A stretch of DNA of 32,651 nt from Actinomycetes bacterium (GCA_021809995.1 JAJZJT010000006.1:1-32651); one strand, 5' to 3'; shown: positions 15,667 to 25,376, counted from the first letter of the stretch. A program made the numbers and translations. The notes: a model not told the origin generated them from the sequence alone.

Positions 15667-17112
15667 TCAGCGCGCTTGGCGATCTTCACCTGGCCGATCG
15701 GGCGAGGTGGGGCTCGCGGGAGGGGGCGCCGCGTCGGTGGCAAAGGGAGGGGCGGTGGGCTTGGCGATGCGGGCCGAGTAGATCGACAGGCTCACAAGCT
15801 GCCGGGACACGAGGAGCGCACCGGCGAGGGCGAGCGCCACGACCACGAGGGAGACCGTGGTCGTCCCGGTGAGCTCGAGGGTGAAGGCGATCCCGGCCAC
15901 CGGCGCCTCCATGGCAGTGCCGATCATCGCTCCCGCTCCGATCACGGCGTAGGTGTCGAGCGATGCGCCTGGCCACGCCATGGCCCACAAGTGCCCGAGG
16001 GTGAGCCCCAGCACCGCCCCGAAGCTGAAGGTCGGCGTGAACAGGCCACCCGAGGCTCCGCTGCGCAGGCACAGGGCGGTCATGACCGGCTTCAACGCCG
16101 CGAGGGCGGCAACGGTCGCGAGGACCGCGGTGCCGCCGAAGGCGAACTGGGCGAGGTCCCGGCCGTTGCCGAGGAGGAGCGGGTACTCGATGGCGGCAAC
16201 GCCGAGCACCGTGAAGGCAGCCACGGGCTCGACGAGGAGCCGCCAACCCGTCGGCCGATGATCGCTCGCCCAAGCGATGAGCCGGACGTACCCGGCGGAG
16301 GCAACCCCGAGGACCGGCCCGGCGACGAGGGCGAAGATCACCATGGACGCCGACGGGAAGCCGGTGGGGGCGAGGCGGTAGAGGACGTGGGGCGGAAGGG
16401 TGGTCCAGGCGACTGCGGTGGCGATGGCCGAGGCCACCAGTGCGGGCACCACGGCCACGAGGGACAACGAGCCAAGGTACAACTCGGCCGCGAACAGGGC
16501 GCCTGCGAGCGGAACGTTGTAGACGGCACCCACGCCCGCCCCCGCCCCGCAGGCCACGAGCAGCACCCGCTGGTCTCTCGTGAGACCGAGCCGGCGCCCG
16601 AACGTCGACCCCGCAGCGGCTCCCACGTGCTGGGGGGCGGCCTCGCGGCCGAGCGAGCCACCGAGACCGATCACCACCTCGGAGAGGGTGCTGCTCGCCA
16701 CCGTTCGCCACCACGACAGGTCAGGGCGCTTGGTCCACACGGCGGCCGTCGGCTCCCCGCCGGTGCCCCCGGCCTTCTGGCGCAACACCCACCACCCGAT
16801 CCCGGCCACGGCACCGCCGAGCCCGACCACGACAATGCGCCACAGGTCACCGTGGCGGGCGACGGCCGCCACGTAGTCTCCGACGCGGTAGTCGAAGGCG
16901 ATGTGCTGGACGGCACGCAGCACGGCCATCATGGCCATGGCCCCGAGCCCGGCGGCCACCCCGGTGGCGACGAGCGCGATCCAGAACCGCAGCGGCAGCT
17001 CCCGCACGGTGGCCGGGACGTTGGGCTGGAGCCCTCCCCGGTCGTCAGCCACGATCGCCCGTCGAGCGGCCAGAGGGGGCTGCACCACGGACGGTCGGGG
17101 CAGCCTGGGCAA
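15667..17112 (-). CDS. ClC-family chloride channel or H+/Cl- antiporter
   Basis: The 481-residue membrane protein has the ClC fold: about 10 hydrophobic segments, GGSLGREAAP at residues 151-160 (equivalent to the G(K/R)EGP selectivity loop with the gating Glu), ACGAGAGVGAVYNVPLAGALFAAE in pieces, then LRSGASGGLFTPTFSFGAVLG and GAGAMIGTAMEAPVAGIAFTLELTG. It moves chloride or a similar anion across the cytoplasmic membrane. There are no CBS domains. The first codon is TTG at 17112; in-frame GTG codons 8-9 residues later are plausible true starts. The last about 25 residues are Pro-rich and probably cytosolic. Confidence 0.9.
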   Translation of the reverse strand: MPRLPRPSVVQPPLAARRAIVADDRGGLQPNVPATVRELPLRFWIALVATGVAAGLGAMAMMAVLRAVQHIAFDYRVGDYVAAVARHGDLWRIVVVGLGGAVAGIGWWVLRQKAGGTGGEPTAAVWTKRPDLSWWRTVASSTLSEVVIGLGGSLGREAAPQHVGAAAGSTFGRRLGLTRDQRVLLVACGAGAGVGAVYNVPLAGALFAAELYLGSLSLVAVVPALVASAIATAVAWTTLPPHVLYRLAPTGFPSASMVIFALVAGPVLGVASAGYVRLIAWASDHRPTGWRLLVEPVAAFTVLGVAAIEYPLLLGNGRDLAQFAFGGTAVLATVAALAALKPVMTALCLRSGASGGLFTPTFSFGAVLGLTLGHLWAMAWPGASLDTYAVIGAGAMIGTAMEAPVAGIAFTLELTGTTTVSLVVVALALAGALLVSRQLVSLSIYSARIAKPTAPPFATDAAPPPASPTSPDRPGEDRQAR

Positions 17113-17870
17113 GCCCCCACGGGCGACGGCCAGCCGAGGCCATCACGACCCGGGGAGACGGCAGTCGAGCCCGCACCGCCCGGACAGGAGCGTGGTCAGC
17201 ACGTGGTCCATGAGCCCGGGGTCGGAGGTGGGCGGCGAGCAGGGAGGCCGAGGTCCAGTGCAGCACCAGGTGGAGGGGTTGGGGGCCTCCCCCGCCATTC
17301 GCAGCAACCCCGGGGGGCACGCGCTGGAGACCAAGTGGAGCATTCCGACCTCGACAGCCGCTGGGCTCATCGTCGCACCGTACCCAGCCGACCCGGAGCA
17401 CGGCACGCGCCGTCGGCGACGCTCGACGGGCCCAGCCCCCGAGCGACCATCCTCCGCCCCCGACGCACCGGCGGCCGTGGCGGGCGTCCCCTCGGGTGCA
17501 CAGCTCGCGGGCTCGACGACGTCGCAGACCGAGTCGGGACGGCAGCGCCGGCACGAGCACGCCCACCTCGTCGTCGGAGCGGATGGCCTGCGTCGAGATC
17601 GCGGCCTGAGCTGCGAACGCACCGATCGTCGCCACCACCGCCAACATCGCACTCGGCCCTCCAGCCGAGAGAAGGAGAGATCGGGGTTCGCGCCATGGCT
17701 CCAGCCGGCACCGGCTCGACGAGCCGAGCGGTCGTTGCGCCAGCACGGCCTGACGGCGGCACAACTCAGGCGATCGACGATGGGCGGGGCTCGGCGGAGC
17801 CTCCGCAGCACCAACCCGTCGACACGGAAGACTGGGGCGGTCCGCCACCGTTCCACCGAGGAGGCCACCA
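17113..17870. other. 758-base stretch without a confident gene
   Basis: No known family is visible on either strand. On the minus strand MLAVVATIGAFAAQAAIS (near 17660-17610) looks like a secretory signal peptide, but the frame soon becomes Arg-rich and unlike a real protein. A different frame continues as a Cys-rich tail ending at 17143. This could be a frameshifted small exported protein or chance. The ribosome site for the next plus-strand gene (GAGGAGG) is at its right end. Confidence 0.4.
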
Positions 17871-18338
17871 ATGGCCACGCTGTCCGTCTACGACTACGTG
17901 CCCCACCACCGGACCAAGGAGAAGCTCGAGCACGGCGCCCAGCCCATCAAGGTGAGCGACCAGCTTCCGCACGACAGCGCGGCAGCCCGGTTCAACGCCT
18001 GGTTCGCCGTGAAGGTGACCAATGGCGTCGGCACGATGTGGTGCGCCTACGCCTTTGCCGCGCTCGCTCTGGTCAGCCTCCCCTCGGCGGTGAGCTCCCA
18101 CAACCCGGTTGTGCTCGTCTCGTGGATCTCGCAGACCTTCTTGCAGTTGGTCCTGCTGTCGGTGATCATCGTCGGCCAGAACGTGCTCGCGGCGGCGGCC
18201 GACAAGCGGGCCGAGGCCACTTACAACGACGCCGACGCGGTCCTCCACGAGGTCGTCAAGCTCCAAGAGCACCTCCTCGCCCAGGACGCCATCCTCCAGC
18301 AGCTGATCGGCGGCGCTGGTGGAGGTGCCCAGCCGTAG
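17871..18338 (+). CDS. Small DUF1003-like membrane protein
   Basis: The 155-residue protein begins at an ATG preceded by GAGGAGG at good spacing. Two membrane segments (GTMWCAYAFAALALVSLP, about residues 54-71, and FLQLVLLSVIIVGQNVLAAA, about 90-109) are followed by a charged helix, ADKRAEATYNDADAVLHEVV, ending in a coiled stretch. The pattern of two helices, then SQN/GQN, then a charged helix matches DUF1003-type proteins of unknown function. It lies between ClC and KimA homologues, so a link with ion balance is possible but unproven. Confidence 0.75.
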   Translation: MATLSVYDYVPHHRTKEKLEHGAQPIKVSDQLPHDSAAARFNAWFAVKVTNGVGTMWCAYAFAALALVSLPSAVSSHNPVVLVSWISQTFLQLVLLSVIIVGQNVLAAAADKRAEATYNDADAVLHEVVKLQEHLLAQDAILQQLIGGAGGGAQP

Positions 18339-18374
18339 CGCCGGCGAGCATCACGAGGTGGGAGCAACTGGTCG

Positions 18375-20207
18375 TCAGTCCTTGGTCAGGTGGTACGGGA
18401 CTCGTCCGACCGCCGCGGTGCTCCGGCGGCGCAGCACGTCGGCGAGGATCGCGCCGCGCTGGTTCTGCAAGAGCCGGTGCCGCCACTTGCGCGGCTCCAC
18501 CTCGGGGATGAGGACCATCACCTTGCGACCCCGGACCTCGGCCGATGCGAGGTACTCGAGCACGGGCGTGGCGATGGACCGGGTGTGCGGACGCAGAACG
18601 ACGAGGGGGACTCCGGGCTGCCAGCGGTCCCACGCGACCTGCAAGGCCGCGGCACGCTCGTCGTCGAACTGGACGCTAAGCGCTACCACGTCATGGCCGA
18701 GCGAAAGCGCCGTGGCGAGCGCTGACTCGGCCATCCGCGACACCGTCGCGACCATCACCACGATCAGGCGATCCTCTGGCTGGGGCATCGGCGGCGTCGA
18801 GCCGAGCCCGAGCTCGACACCGACGTCCTCGTAGTAGCGGGCGATCCGGGAGAACAAGAGGATGAGGGCGGGAACGGCGATCACCACCACCCACGCACCG
18901 CCGGTGAACTTGGTCACCAAGAAGATGACCGTGGCCGCAGCGGTCATCGCCGCCCCGGTCCCATTGAGCGCCGCCCGTGCCCACCAGTAGGGAGGGCGCT
19001 CCCGGTGCCAGTGTCGCACCAGGCCGGTCTGGGAGAGGGTGAAGCCGGTGAACACCCCGATCGCGAACAGCGGGATGAGCGAGTTCGTATTTGCGTTCAC
19101 CGCGATCAGCAGCACACCCGCCAGCACGGCCAAGACCACCACGCCGTAGCGGTAGACCGGACGGTCGGCCCGGAGCCCGAACACGTGCGGCACCAGGTTG
19201 TCGCGCGCCAAGAGGCTGGCCAGCACGGGCAGCCCTCCGAAGGAGGTGTTGGCGGCGAGCGCAAGGATGAGCGTGGTCGACAGGTCGACGACGTAGTAGA
19301 TCGCCCCCCTTCCGACGGACGCGCCGGTGATCTGGCTGAGCACGGTCTGGCTGGCTTCGGGGGCGATGTGGAACCGGACCGTGAGCACGGCGAGCCCGAG
19401 CAGCATGGTGCCGAGGATGCCCCCGAGGAGGACCTCGGTGCGCATCGCCCGCCGAGCTTGCGGAGCCCTGAACGCCGGCACGTCGTTGGCGATGGCCTCC
19501 ACCCCGGTGAGCGCACTGCACCCCGCCGCGAACGCCTTCAGCAACAGCAGCACCCCGACCGCCGCCGCCACCTTGGGGACGACGGCCGGGTGGATGCCGG
19601 CGCCCGCCGCCGGGTGGGAGCGGAACAACCCGGCGAGGATGACGACGTAGATCCCGGCGATGAACACCGCCGTCGGCAACAGGAACGTCCGGGCGCTCGT
19701 GGCGATGCCGCGCAGGTTGAGCGCCGTCAACACCGCCAGGAACCCGAGGGAGATGACAAGGCTGTCCGGTCCGAGGGTCGGGAACGCCGACACGAGGGCG
19801 GCGACCCCTGCCGAGATCGACACGGCAACGGTCAAGACGTAGTCGACGACGAGCGACGCGGCGCCAAGACGGCTGGCTCGGGCACCCAGGTTGGCCTTGG
19901 AGACCGCGTAGCAGCCTCCACCCTCGGGGAAGGCGGCGATGACCTGGCGGTAGGAGAAGACCAGGATCACGAGGAGGACCACGATGGCGACCGTGATCGG
20001 CTCGATCTTCGCGAGCGCGCCCGCACCCGCCGTCGCCAGCACGACGAGCATCGCCTCGGGCCCGTAGGCCACCGAGCTGATCGCGTCGAGCGACAGTGCC
20101 GGAATGCCCTCGAGGCTCGTGATCTGCCCCTTGACGGCACCTTCCCCGCCGGCGATCGGCCCGTCGGCAGCCGGACCGCCACGCGTCCGACGGTTCGGCC
20201 GGGCCAT
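18375..20207 (-). CDS. kimA: KimA-type potassium transporter (APC superfamily)
   Basis: Starting at the ATG 20207 gives 610 residues, the length of Bacillus KimA (YdaO). The N-terminus LSLDAISSVAYGPEAMLVVL, the motif FSYRQVIAAFPEGGGCYAVS, LVVDYVLTVAVSISAGVAAL, LLKAFAAGCSALTGVEAIAN and VTKFTGGAW all follow KimA, including 12 predicted membrane helices. The cytosolic C-terminal domain ends RWHRLLQNQRGAILADVL and VPYHLTKD as in KimA (RWH.ILHNQ, LPYHFKK). KimA is a high-affinity proton-coupled K+ importer that c-di-AMP inhibits. No c-di-AMP riboswitch was seen upstream. The frame is open far upstream, but that DNA is not protein-like. Confidence 0.85.
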   Translation of the reverse strand: MARPNRRTRGGPAADGPIAGGEGAVKGQITSLEGIPALSLDAISSVAYGPEAMLVVLATAGAGALAKIEPITVAIVVLLVILVFSYRQVIAAFPEGGGCYAVSKANLGARASRLGAASLVVDYVLTVAVSISAGVAALVSAFPTLGPDSLVISLGFLAVLTALNLRGIATSARTFLLPTAVFIAGIYVVILAGLFRSHPAAGAGIHPAVVPKVAAAVGVLLLLKAFAAGCSALTGVEAIANDVPAFRAPQARRAMRTEVLLGGILGTMLLGLAVLTVRFHIAPEASQTVLSQITGASVGRGAIYYVVDLSTTLILALAANTSFGGLPVLASLLARDNLVPHVFGLRADRPVYRYGVVVLAVLAGVLLIAVNANTNSLIPLFAIGVFTGFTLSQTGLVRHWHRERPPYWWARAALNGTGAAMTAAATVIFLVTKFTGGAWVVVIAVPALILLFSRIARYYEDVGVELGLGSTPPMPQPEDRLIVVMVATVSRMAESALATALSLGHDVVALSVQFDDERAAALQVAWDRWQPGVPLVVLRPHTRSIATPVLEYLASAEVRGRKVMVLIPEVEPRKWRHRLLQNQRGAILADVLRRRSTAAVGRVPYHLTKD

Positions 20208-20899
20208 CAGCTCTTCGCCCACGGAGCATCCCCCGTCACAGTTGCGGCACCACAAGATGGGATCGCACTGCGTGATCCTGGCACGACCAGCACTCCAACT
20301 CGTGGTCAGCGCGTAGGTGGCTGTCCCTGATCGGAGCGCCGAGCACAGTGGGCGCGAATGGATCAGGCTGGTCGCTGACCCAGCCTCTTCACCGGACGTT
20401 CCCACCTTCTCGACGACAGAACACCCTCGTCGCGACCCGGGCCGGCGGGCCGAGAGGGCTGGTGACGCTCGAAGGGCGCTCTCCGAAGGAGGACCGCGTC
20501 CGCCGACTCGTCCACCTGTGCCATCCCGGCGACGATCTGCTCGAGGCGTCGACGTCGCCGATCCGCTCGCGGTGCAGCTCGGCCCCACGCTCGTCGAGGA
20601 GGTGGCGCCCGGTCGCGCCCCGGCAAGTCCAGCTCCATTGGGAGCAGAGGCCATGGCGTCGCGGAGGCTTGCTCTGGCAGCGGCACGGCCAGTTCCACCC
20701 GTCACGGAACGACGCGGCTTTCCGGGCCGATGAACGCGATCCGGCCGAGCTCGGCCTCCAGCGACCAGCGCCCGGCCCCGAGGCGTCCGAGCCGGCTGAC
20801 CACCGTGCTCCTCCGCCCCTCCGGCAGGGAATGCAGGGCTTGGAGATCTGCCAACGGCGGCACTGGCCCCTCCCGAAGACCGGCTCACGGAGGGGATCC
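20208..20899. other. 692-base stretch without a recognisable gene
   Basis: Open frames exist on both strands but switch composition repeatedly. On the minus strand short protein-like pieces occur in different frames (for example LGRIAFIGPE near 20745 and RRLEQIVAGMAQVDESADAV near 20540), as expected of a decayed gene I cannot name. It must also hold the kimA promoter. Confidence 0.4.
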
Positions 20900-21815
20900 A
20901 TGTCGGACGAGGAGCGCTTCACCCTCGACCGCGAGCTCGTCGGCGCGTTGCCCGTCGTCAACTGGTGCTCTTCGTGAAAGGGGATCTTCGCGCCCCTGGA
21001 GCCCTTCGTCCTCTTCGACGGCGCCCGTCTCCGACTCGCGTCTCCGCCCCTGTTCACGGCGTGGCGCTGTGCAACAGCATCGCCGGCCACCGTCTCCCCT
21101 GTAGGCCCTCGGTGAGCGGGCAGCGCCCTTCGGCGCCTGGCTGCTCGGACCAATGCCCGGTGAGCCCGCCGCCTTGGACGCCAACCGAGTGGGCCGCATG
21201 CTCGACCGGATCTTCGACGGCGATCGGGCCACGCTCGTCACCGTGCCGATGGCGTCAGTGGAGCGCGCGCCGGTTGTGGAGCTGAACGGGCTCCACGACG
21301 ACTCGACGCCGGTGACCTTCACGGGGATCGAGTACCCCGGCGGCGAAGAGCGCGGCGGCAAGCCTGCCCTCAGGTCGGCCAACGCACAACCAGGCCCACC
21401 GGCCAGGACGGCGGCACCTGCTGCTCCTCGGCACCGCGTCGGCCGACGACGCGGTGCCCGTCGCCCGCCGAGCCCACGACGACAACGCCTCCGACGACAC
21501 GACTCCCATCCCTACCCGAGACGGGCCCGTCGCTCTCACCGGCGATCCGAGGGGTCTTCTACGTGGGGCGCACGCCAGGCTCCCCTCGAAGGAGGCACTG
21601 GCCACCCTGGGTCCCCTCAGCGGCACCTCATCGCTGACCAGAAGACGCTGCCAAGCCGCACGAGCGGATCCCGGAAAAGGAGCTCGTCGCGCCGACGCGC
21701 GACGTGGCGTCAGGCTGGTGACCCGCCCATGGGCATCCTCTCCGGCGCCGCGCGCCTTGCGGCGAACGTCCCTCGGACCGGGCCGAATCCAGTACGACCA
21801 TCACCGCGCTGACCA
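20900..21815 (+). pseudogene. Frameshifted IS transposase relic (IS1634/DUF4277-like)
   Basis: An ATG at 20900 begins ERFTLDRELVGALPVVN, a typical start of this transposase type, but the frame stops at 20977. The homology moves to other frames: GAWLLGPMPGEPAALDANRV then GRMLDRIFDGDRATLVTV, LHNDST-like LHDDSTPVTFTG and RGGKPA (to about 21370), then VPVARRAHDDNASDDTTPIP (about 21450-21515), then RGVFYVG and REALATLG-like fragments to about 21620. At least three frame changes and missing parts show it is dead. Terminal inverted repeats were not identified. Confidence 0.75.
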
Positions 21816-22916
21816 TCCGGGCTCGCTCGCTCGCACCTCGGACGGGAGGTGGATCCGGGCGTCGGCGATCCTCCGGGCGCTCCGCACCACCTCGACAGCC
21901 ACCAGTTGTGCATCATCGTCACGGACGCGGATCACGTCGACCGCCCCTGCAGCGGTCCCGATGCGGAGTTTCGGCCCCTCGGCCCTGTCACCCAGACAAG
22001 TAGCGACGACAGACTCTTCGATGGCACTGGCAGCAGCCACCGCAACTGCGCTCGTAATACCAATCGCCGGGTGCAGCTTGTCCATCGACAGCATCCTCAC
22101 GATCACGTCGACGTTGCTACCCGAAGCCGCAGGGACCACCACGCCGATCTTTGGGATCGCTTCTCCCAGGTCCGTGGCCCAACGAGCTACCCTTCCCTGG
22201 ATGTCGCGACGAGCATCGCGGAGCGGATCGACCAGCGCAGTCAACTGTTCCTCGAACCCGTCCGCGCCGGAATGGAGGTCGAGGTCGGCACCGTCGACGA
22301 AGACGGCGGGCGTACCTGCATCGATAACGGACGCCGTAGCCCGGTACGAGCCCACCATGACCTGCTCACGTGCCACACCGGTCGGCATGATCGACCCGCC
22401 CTTGCTGGTCCAGCTCTCCCGGCCGAACTCGAGCCGCACAGGGACGCCCGGGTGTGTCACACCGGGGACCATCGCATCTCCTGAGTTAGGTACCTCCGCA
22501 CCGCGAAGTGCGATCGCGGCATCCAGAACAAGGTCGGTGCGCGTGTTCACGAGCTGCACACGGATCTGCTCCCCATCCTGCATGCCATAACCCTGCTGAG
22601 CGGCATACAGGGCGAGTGCGGTAGCACAATTCCCACAATTACTCGTCCACTCGACCCGCGGTTCCTCCACAACCACCTGGCCGAACTCGTATTCGACGCG
22701 TCCGGAGCCACTGCGCGCCTCGTCGACGACCATGACCTTGCTCGTGGTCGATGTCGCACCCCCGACACCGTCGATCTGCCGTGCGTCAGGGCTACCGAAC
22801 ACACGACTGATCAGTCTGTCCCGATCAGCCGGGTCTCCGGGGAGCCGCTCGCGCGCGAACAGCCAGCATTTGCTCGTCCCACCTCTCATCCAGGTCGCAC
22901 GCACGTCATGACCCAT
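21801..22916 (-). CDS. PrpF-family isomerase/tautomerase
   Basis: From the ATG 22916 the protein has 371 residues, as usual for the family. It opens DVRATWMRGGTSKCWLF, with VGGATSTTSKVMVV, then SNCGNCATALALYAA carrying the active-site Cys region, PGVTHPGVPVRLEF, IDAGTPAVFVDG and MLSMDKLHPAIGITSAVAVA. PrpF proteins isomerise 2-methylaconitate; close relatives such as GalD tautomerise 4-oxalomesaconate in aromatic breakdown. Which substrate applies here cannot be told from sequence. It overlaps the hydrolase gene by 11 bases, so both belong to one transcript. An ATG at 22931 is an alternative start. Confidence 0.88.
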   Translation of the reverse strand: MGHDVRATWMRGGTSKCWLFARERLPGDPADRDRLISRVFGSPDARQIDGVGGATSTTSKVMVVDEARSGSGRVEYEFGQVVVEEPRVEWTSNCGNCATALALYAAQQGYGMQDGEQIRVQLVNTRTDLVLDAAIALRGAEVPNSGDAMVPGVTHPGVPVRLEFGRESWTSKGGSIMPTGVAREQVMVGSYRATASVIDAGTPAVFVDGADLDLHSGADGFEEQLTALVDPLRDARRDIQGRVARWATDLGEAIPKIGVVVPAASGSNVDVIVRMLSMDKLHPAIGITSAVAVAAASAIEESVVATCLGDRAEGPKLRIGTAAGAVDVIRVRDDDAQLVAVEVVRSARRIADARIHLPSEVRASEPGWSAR

Positions 22917-23823
22917 CGCCGTCGATCCCATCCGGCCTTCCCAGAGCACGCCGCATAACGAAGTCCACGAACGCATCTGGTTCGTCGACGTGCGGGGTGT
23001 GCCCAGATCTACCCATGACCGTCAGGTTCGCCCCCAGTTCTTCCGCCATCGCTTCGACCGCCGACATTTCCCTGTGCGAGTCAGCGAGGCCAAATACCCA
23101 TGCCGACCCCTTGCACTGCCGGACTGCCACTCCCAAAGGAACGCCTTCGAGGATGCAGTACATGCTGCGCACTAACACCTCGACAGATACATTCCGGGCC
23201 ACACCAGCGAGTATTGCCACATCATTCGGACCCATCGTCCGAACACACCATGACCGCACCATTGACTCAATCCACGGGCCGCACGTTCCCTCCTCCCGTA
23301 GGAGCCGAAGGCGTTCGATCCGTTCTGGTAGCGATGGCGGCATTGGACAATATCCTTCGAGCACCACTTGCTCGAAAGGCAAGCGATCCGCGAGTGTCAG
23401 GGCCACCGCTCCTCCCATCGAGTGACCCACCACCAGCGTGCGCGTTGGCAGATCGAGCGAACGGACTACTTCCCCGACCACTTCAGCGCAGGCCTCGAAG
23501 CTCCACGGCCCGCGAGAGACGCCGCTGCCACCGAAACCTGGAAGGTCGACAGCCACGGCTGTCACCTCCGTTACCGGCAGCCGCTTCAGCACAGGCAGCC
23601 AGTACAGTGACGAGCAGGCCCAACCATGCAAGAGCACGATCCCGATGGGGCCCGTTCCCACCATCCGCACCTGAACACGAGCTCCTGAGACCGACAGCTC
23701 GCGAAGATGCACATCAGCGGCCAGACCGAGGATTGACTCGATGCCGGCACTTCCATCATCGGCACCCACTCTGCCAGTGCTAGAACGTTCACCGAAGAGC
23801 ACTGGCCGCAGCACGTTACTCAT
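22906..23823 (-). CDS. Alpha/beta-hydrolase
   Basis: The 305-residue protein has the alpha/beta-hydrolase layout: GIVLLHGWACSSLYWLPVL (oxyanion-hole HG), VDLPGFGGSG, then the nucleophile elbow VVGHSMGGAVAL with Ser about residue 135, and GRSGHTPHVDEPDAFVDF with the catalytic His. It resembles meta-cleavage-product hydrolases and esterases. Lying between the transporter and the PrpF isomerase, it may act on the imported compound or an intermediate. Its ATG overlaps the permease stop by 8 bases. Confidence 0.88.
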   Translation of the reverse strand: MSNVLRPVLFGERSSTGRVGADDGSAGIESILGLAADVHLRELSVSGARVQVRMVGTGPIGIVLLHGWACSSLYWLPVLKRLPVTEVTAVAVDLPGFGGSGVSRGPWSFEACAEVVGEVVRSLDLPTRTLVVGHSMGGAVALTLADRLPFEQVVLEGYCPMPPSLPERIERLRLLREEGTCGPWIESMVRSWCVRTMGPNDVAILAGVARNVSVEVLVRSMYCILEGVPLGVAVRQCKGSAWVFGLADSHREMSAVEAMAEELGANLTVMGRSGHTPHVDEPDAFVDFVMRRALGRPDGIDGDGS

Positions 23824-25372
23824 ATCGGCGTTCGAGACGCCCTTCGAGGCCGACCAATAGCCCCGTCCCGATCAGCGCAATGGCGATGATCAAAACGATC
23901 ATACCGTACATCGCCCCGTACTCCTGCTGGTTGTAGTACGTCAGAGCCTGCACGCCAAGTCCGTAGTTCGAAGTAAACATCTCGCTAACGACTACAGCAA
24001 TGAACGCGACACCGAAACCTATGCGAATGCCGCCCAGCACTTGTGGCAGCACGGCAGGTACGATCACCTTGCGAGCGGCTTGCCAGCGGGAACAGTGCAA
24101 TGATTCCGCGACCTTGGACAGCACTGGGTCAACATTGGCAATCGACTCGCTGGTAATGATGGCGATCGGAAAGAAGGCGGAAATCCCTGCTATGACAAAC
24201 TTGGCGGTTTCGCCGACGCCAAATATTCCGAGAAAGAGCGGGTAGATCACTACCGTCGGAACGGTGAAGCACGCTGCCAGTAGGCTGCCGTAGGCATCTT
24301 GCAGGACGTGGCTGCGGCCCATGATGTAGCCCACCACCGTTCCAAAGATGACTGCCAGCGCAAACCCCACCGCCAGTGCCTCGACAGTGGAAAGCACGGC
24401 GGTGCCCAAGGAGGCGCCAGCCTTGTCTGCCAGCTGCGACACCGCCGCGGCCGGACTGGCAATCGTCGACGTGGTCAGGCTGAGAAGCGCCCACAGCCCA
24501 ATGGCTGCCAGCACCGTGGCGCCAAGGGCAGTGTGGCGGACGACTCTGTCGCGCCGAGCCGGACGGCCCTCTCGGGGCGCACGCCCCACCTCAGCCCTCC
24601 GCCGGAACAGCGCTGTCAGCAACGCGTTCAGGATGACCATCCCTGCCAACGTGTCGAGCACCAGCCCCCACATCGCGGTCGCGTCGAACCGCTGGTACGC
24701 CTGGGAGATTCCATAGCCGATACCGGAGCTGCCGTCGACGAACTGGACGGCGATGACGCCGAGCGCGCAAAACAAGATCGCGACACGGATCTGCGGGAGG
24801 GCAACGGGTAGTGCGGCAGGCAGCACCACCTTGCGGTACTTCGTGAACCCGCCGAGGCAAAGAGACCGGCTGATGCGTTCAAACCTGGGGCCGGTTGCCC
24901 GCAGCGCGTGAAGCATTCCCAGCGCCGACGGGACGGCGGCGATCGGAATGCCGATGACGATGATCGGCCAGCTGTTCAGCCCGAGAAGGACCAGGACGAT
25001 CGGATAGAAGATGATGGTCGGCGTGGCATACCAGGCCACCAGGACACTCTCGATGCCGCGGCCTACATTTCCGGCCTTCCATAGCGCAATGCCCGCCACA
25101 CCGCCCACCAACACGCCGGCCACGGCGGCGACGATCGTGAGCTCGGCAGTGATCCCCACCATCGACCAGAACGAGGATCTGCCCAACTGCCGCAACCCGT
25201 CACCGATAGCGCTGGCTGGCTCCGGTAGCACCAGGAAGCCCAGATGGGCGACCGAGACCGCGATCTGCCATGCCCCGAGCCCGACCACGGCCAGCAGCGC
25301 CCGCAGCCCCCACCGGGCACCAAAACGCCTCATCCAGCTGGCCCGGGTGGAGCGGGGGACGGCGGCAAGCAT
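23816..25372 (-). CDS. ABC transporter permease, two fused SsuC/TauC-type domains
   Basis: The 518-residue protein contains two complete binding-protein-dependent permease domains, about residues 20-255 and 275-518. Each has about six membrane segments and an EAA-type loop (RSLCLGGFTKYRKVVLPAAL in the first, ESLHCSRWQAARKVIVPAVL in the second) that contacts the ATPase. Most relatives are one domain and form homodimers; here one chain supplies both halves. The family imports nitrate, sulfonates, taurine or pyrimidine precursors, and small acids in related systems. It follows the ATPase gene by 4 bases. Confidence 0.92.
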   Translation of the reverse strand: MLAAVPRSTRASWMRRFGARWGLRALLAVVGLGAWQIAVSVAHLGFLVLPEPASAIGDGLRQLGRSSFWSMVGITAELTIVAAVAGVLVGGVAGIALWKAGNVGRGIESVLVAWYATPTIIFYPIVLVLLGLNSWPIIVIGIPIAAVPSALGMLHALRATGPRFERISRSLCLGGFTKYRKVVLPAALPVALPQIRVAILFCALGVIAVQFVDGSSGIGYGISQAYQRFDATAMWGLVLDTLAGMVILNALLTALFRRRAEVGRAPREGRPARRDRVVRHTALGATVLAAIGLWALLSLTTSTIASPAAAVSQLADKAGASLGTAVLSTVEALAVGFALAVIFGTVVGYIMGRSHVLQDAYGSLLAACFTVPTVVIYPLFLGIFGVGETAKFVIAGISAFFPIAIITSESIANVDPVLSKVAESLHCSRWQAARKVIVPAVLPQVLGGIRIGFGVAFIAVVVSEMFTSNYGLGVQALTYYNQQEYGAMYGMIVLIIAIALIGTGLLVGLEGRLERRYE

Positions 25373-25376
25373 CCAC

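Noticed and set aside
14995-17955. 986-residue plus-strand open frame
   Set aside because: It spans the intron remnant and the whole ClC gene on the other strand; the protein is low complexity and the minus-strand ClC motifs are decisive.
18691-20229. 512-residue minus-strand frame starting at 20229
   Set aside because: Out-of-frame shadow of kimA; the neighbouring frame gives a full-length KimA match.
20208-20340. c-di-AMP (ydaO-type) riboswitch upstream of kimA
   Set aside because: Expected from Bacillus, but none of the conserved aptamer segments could be found by eye.
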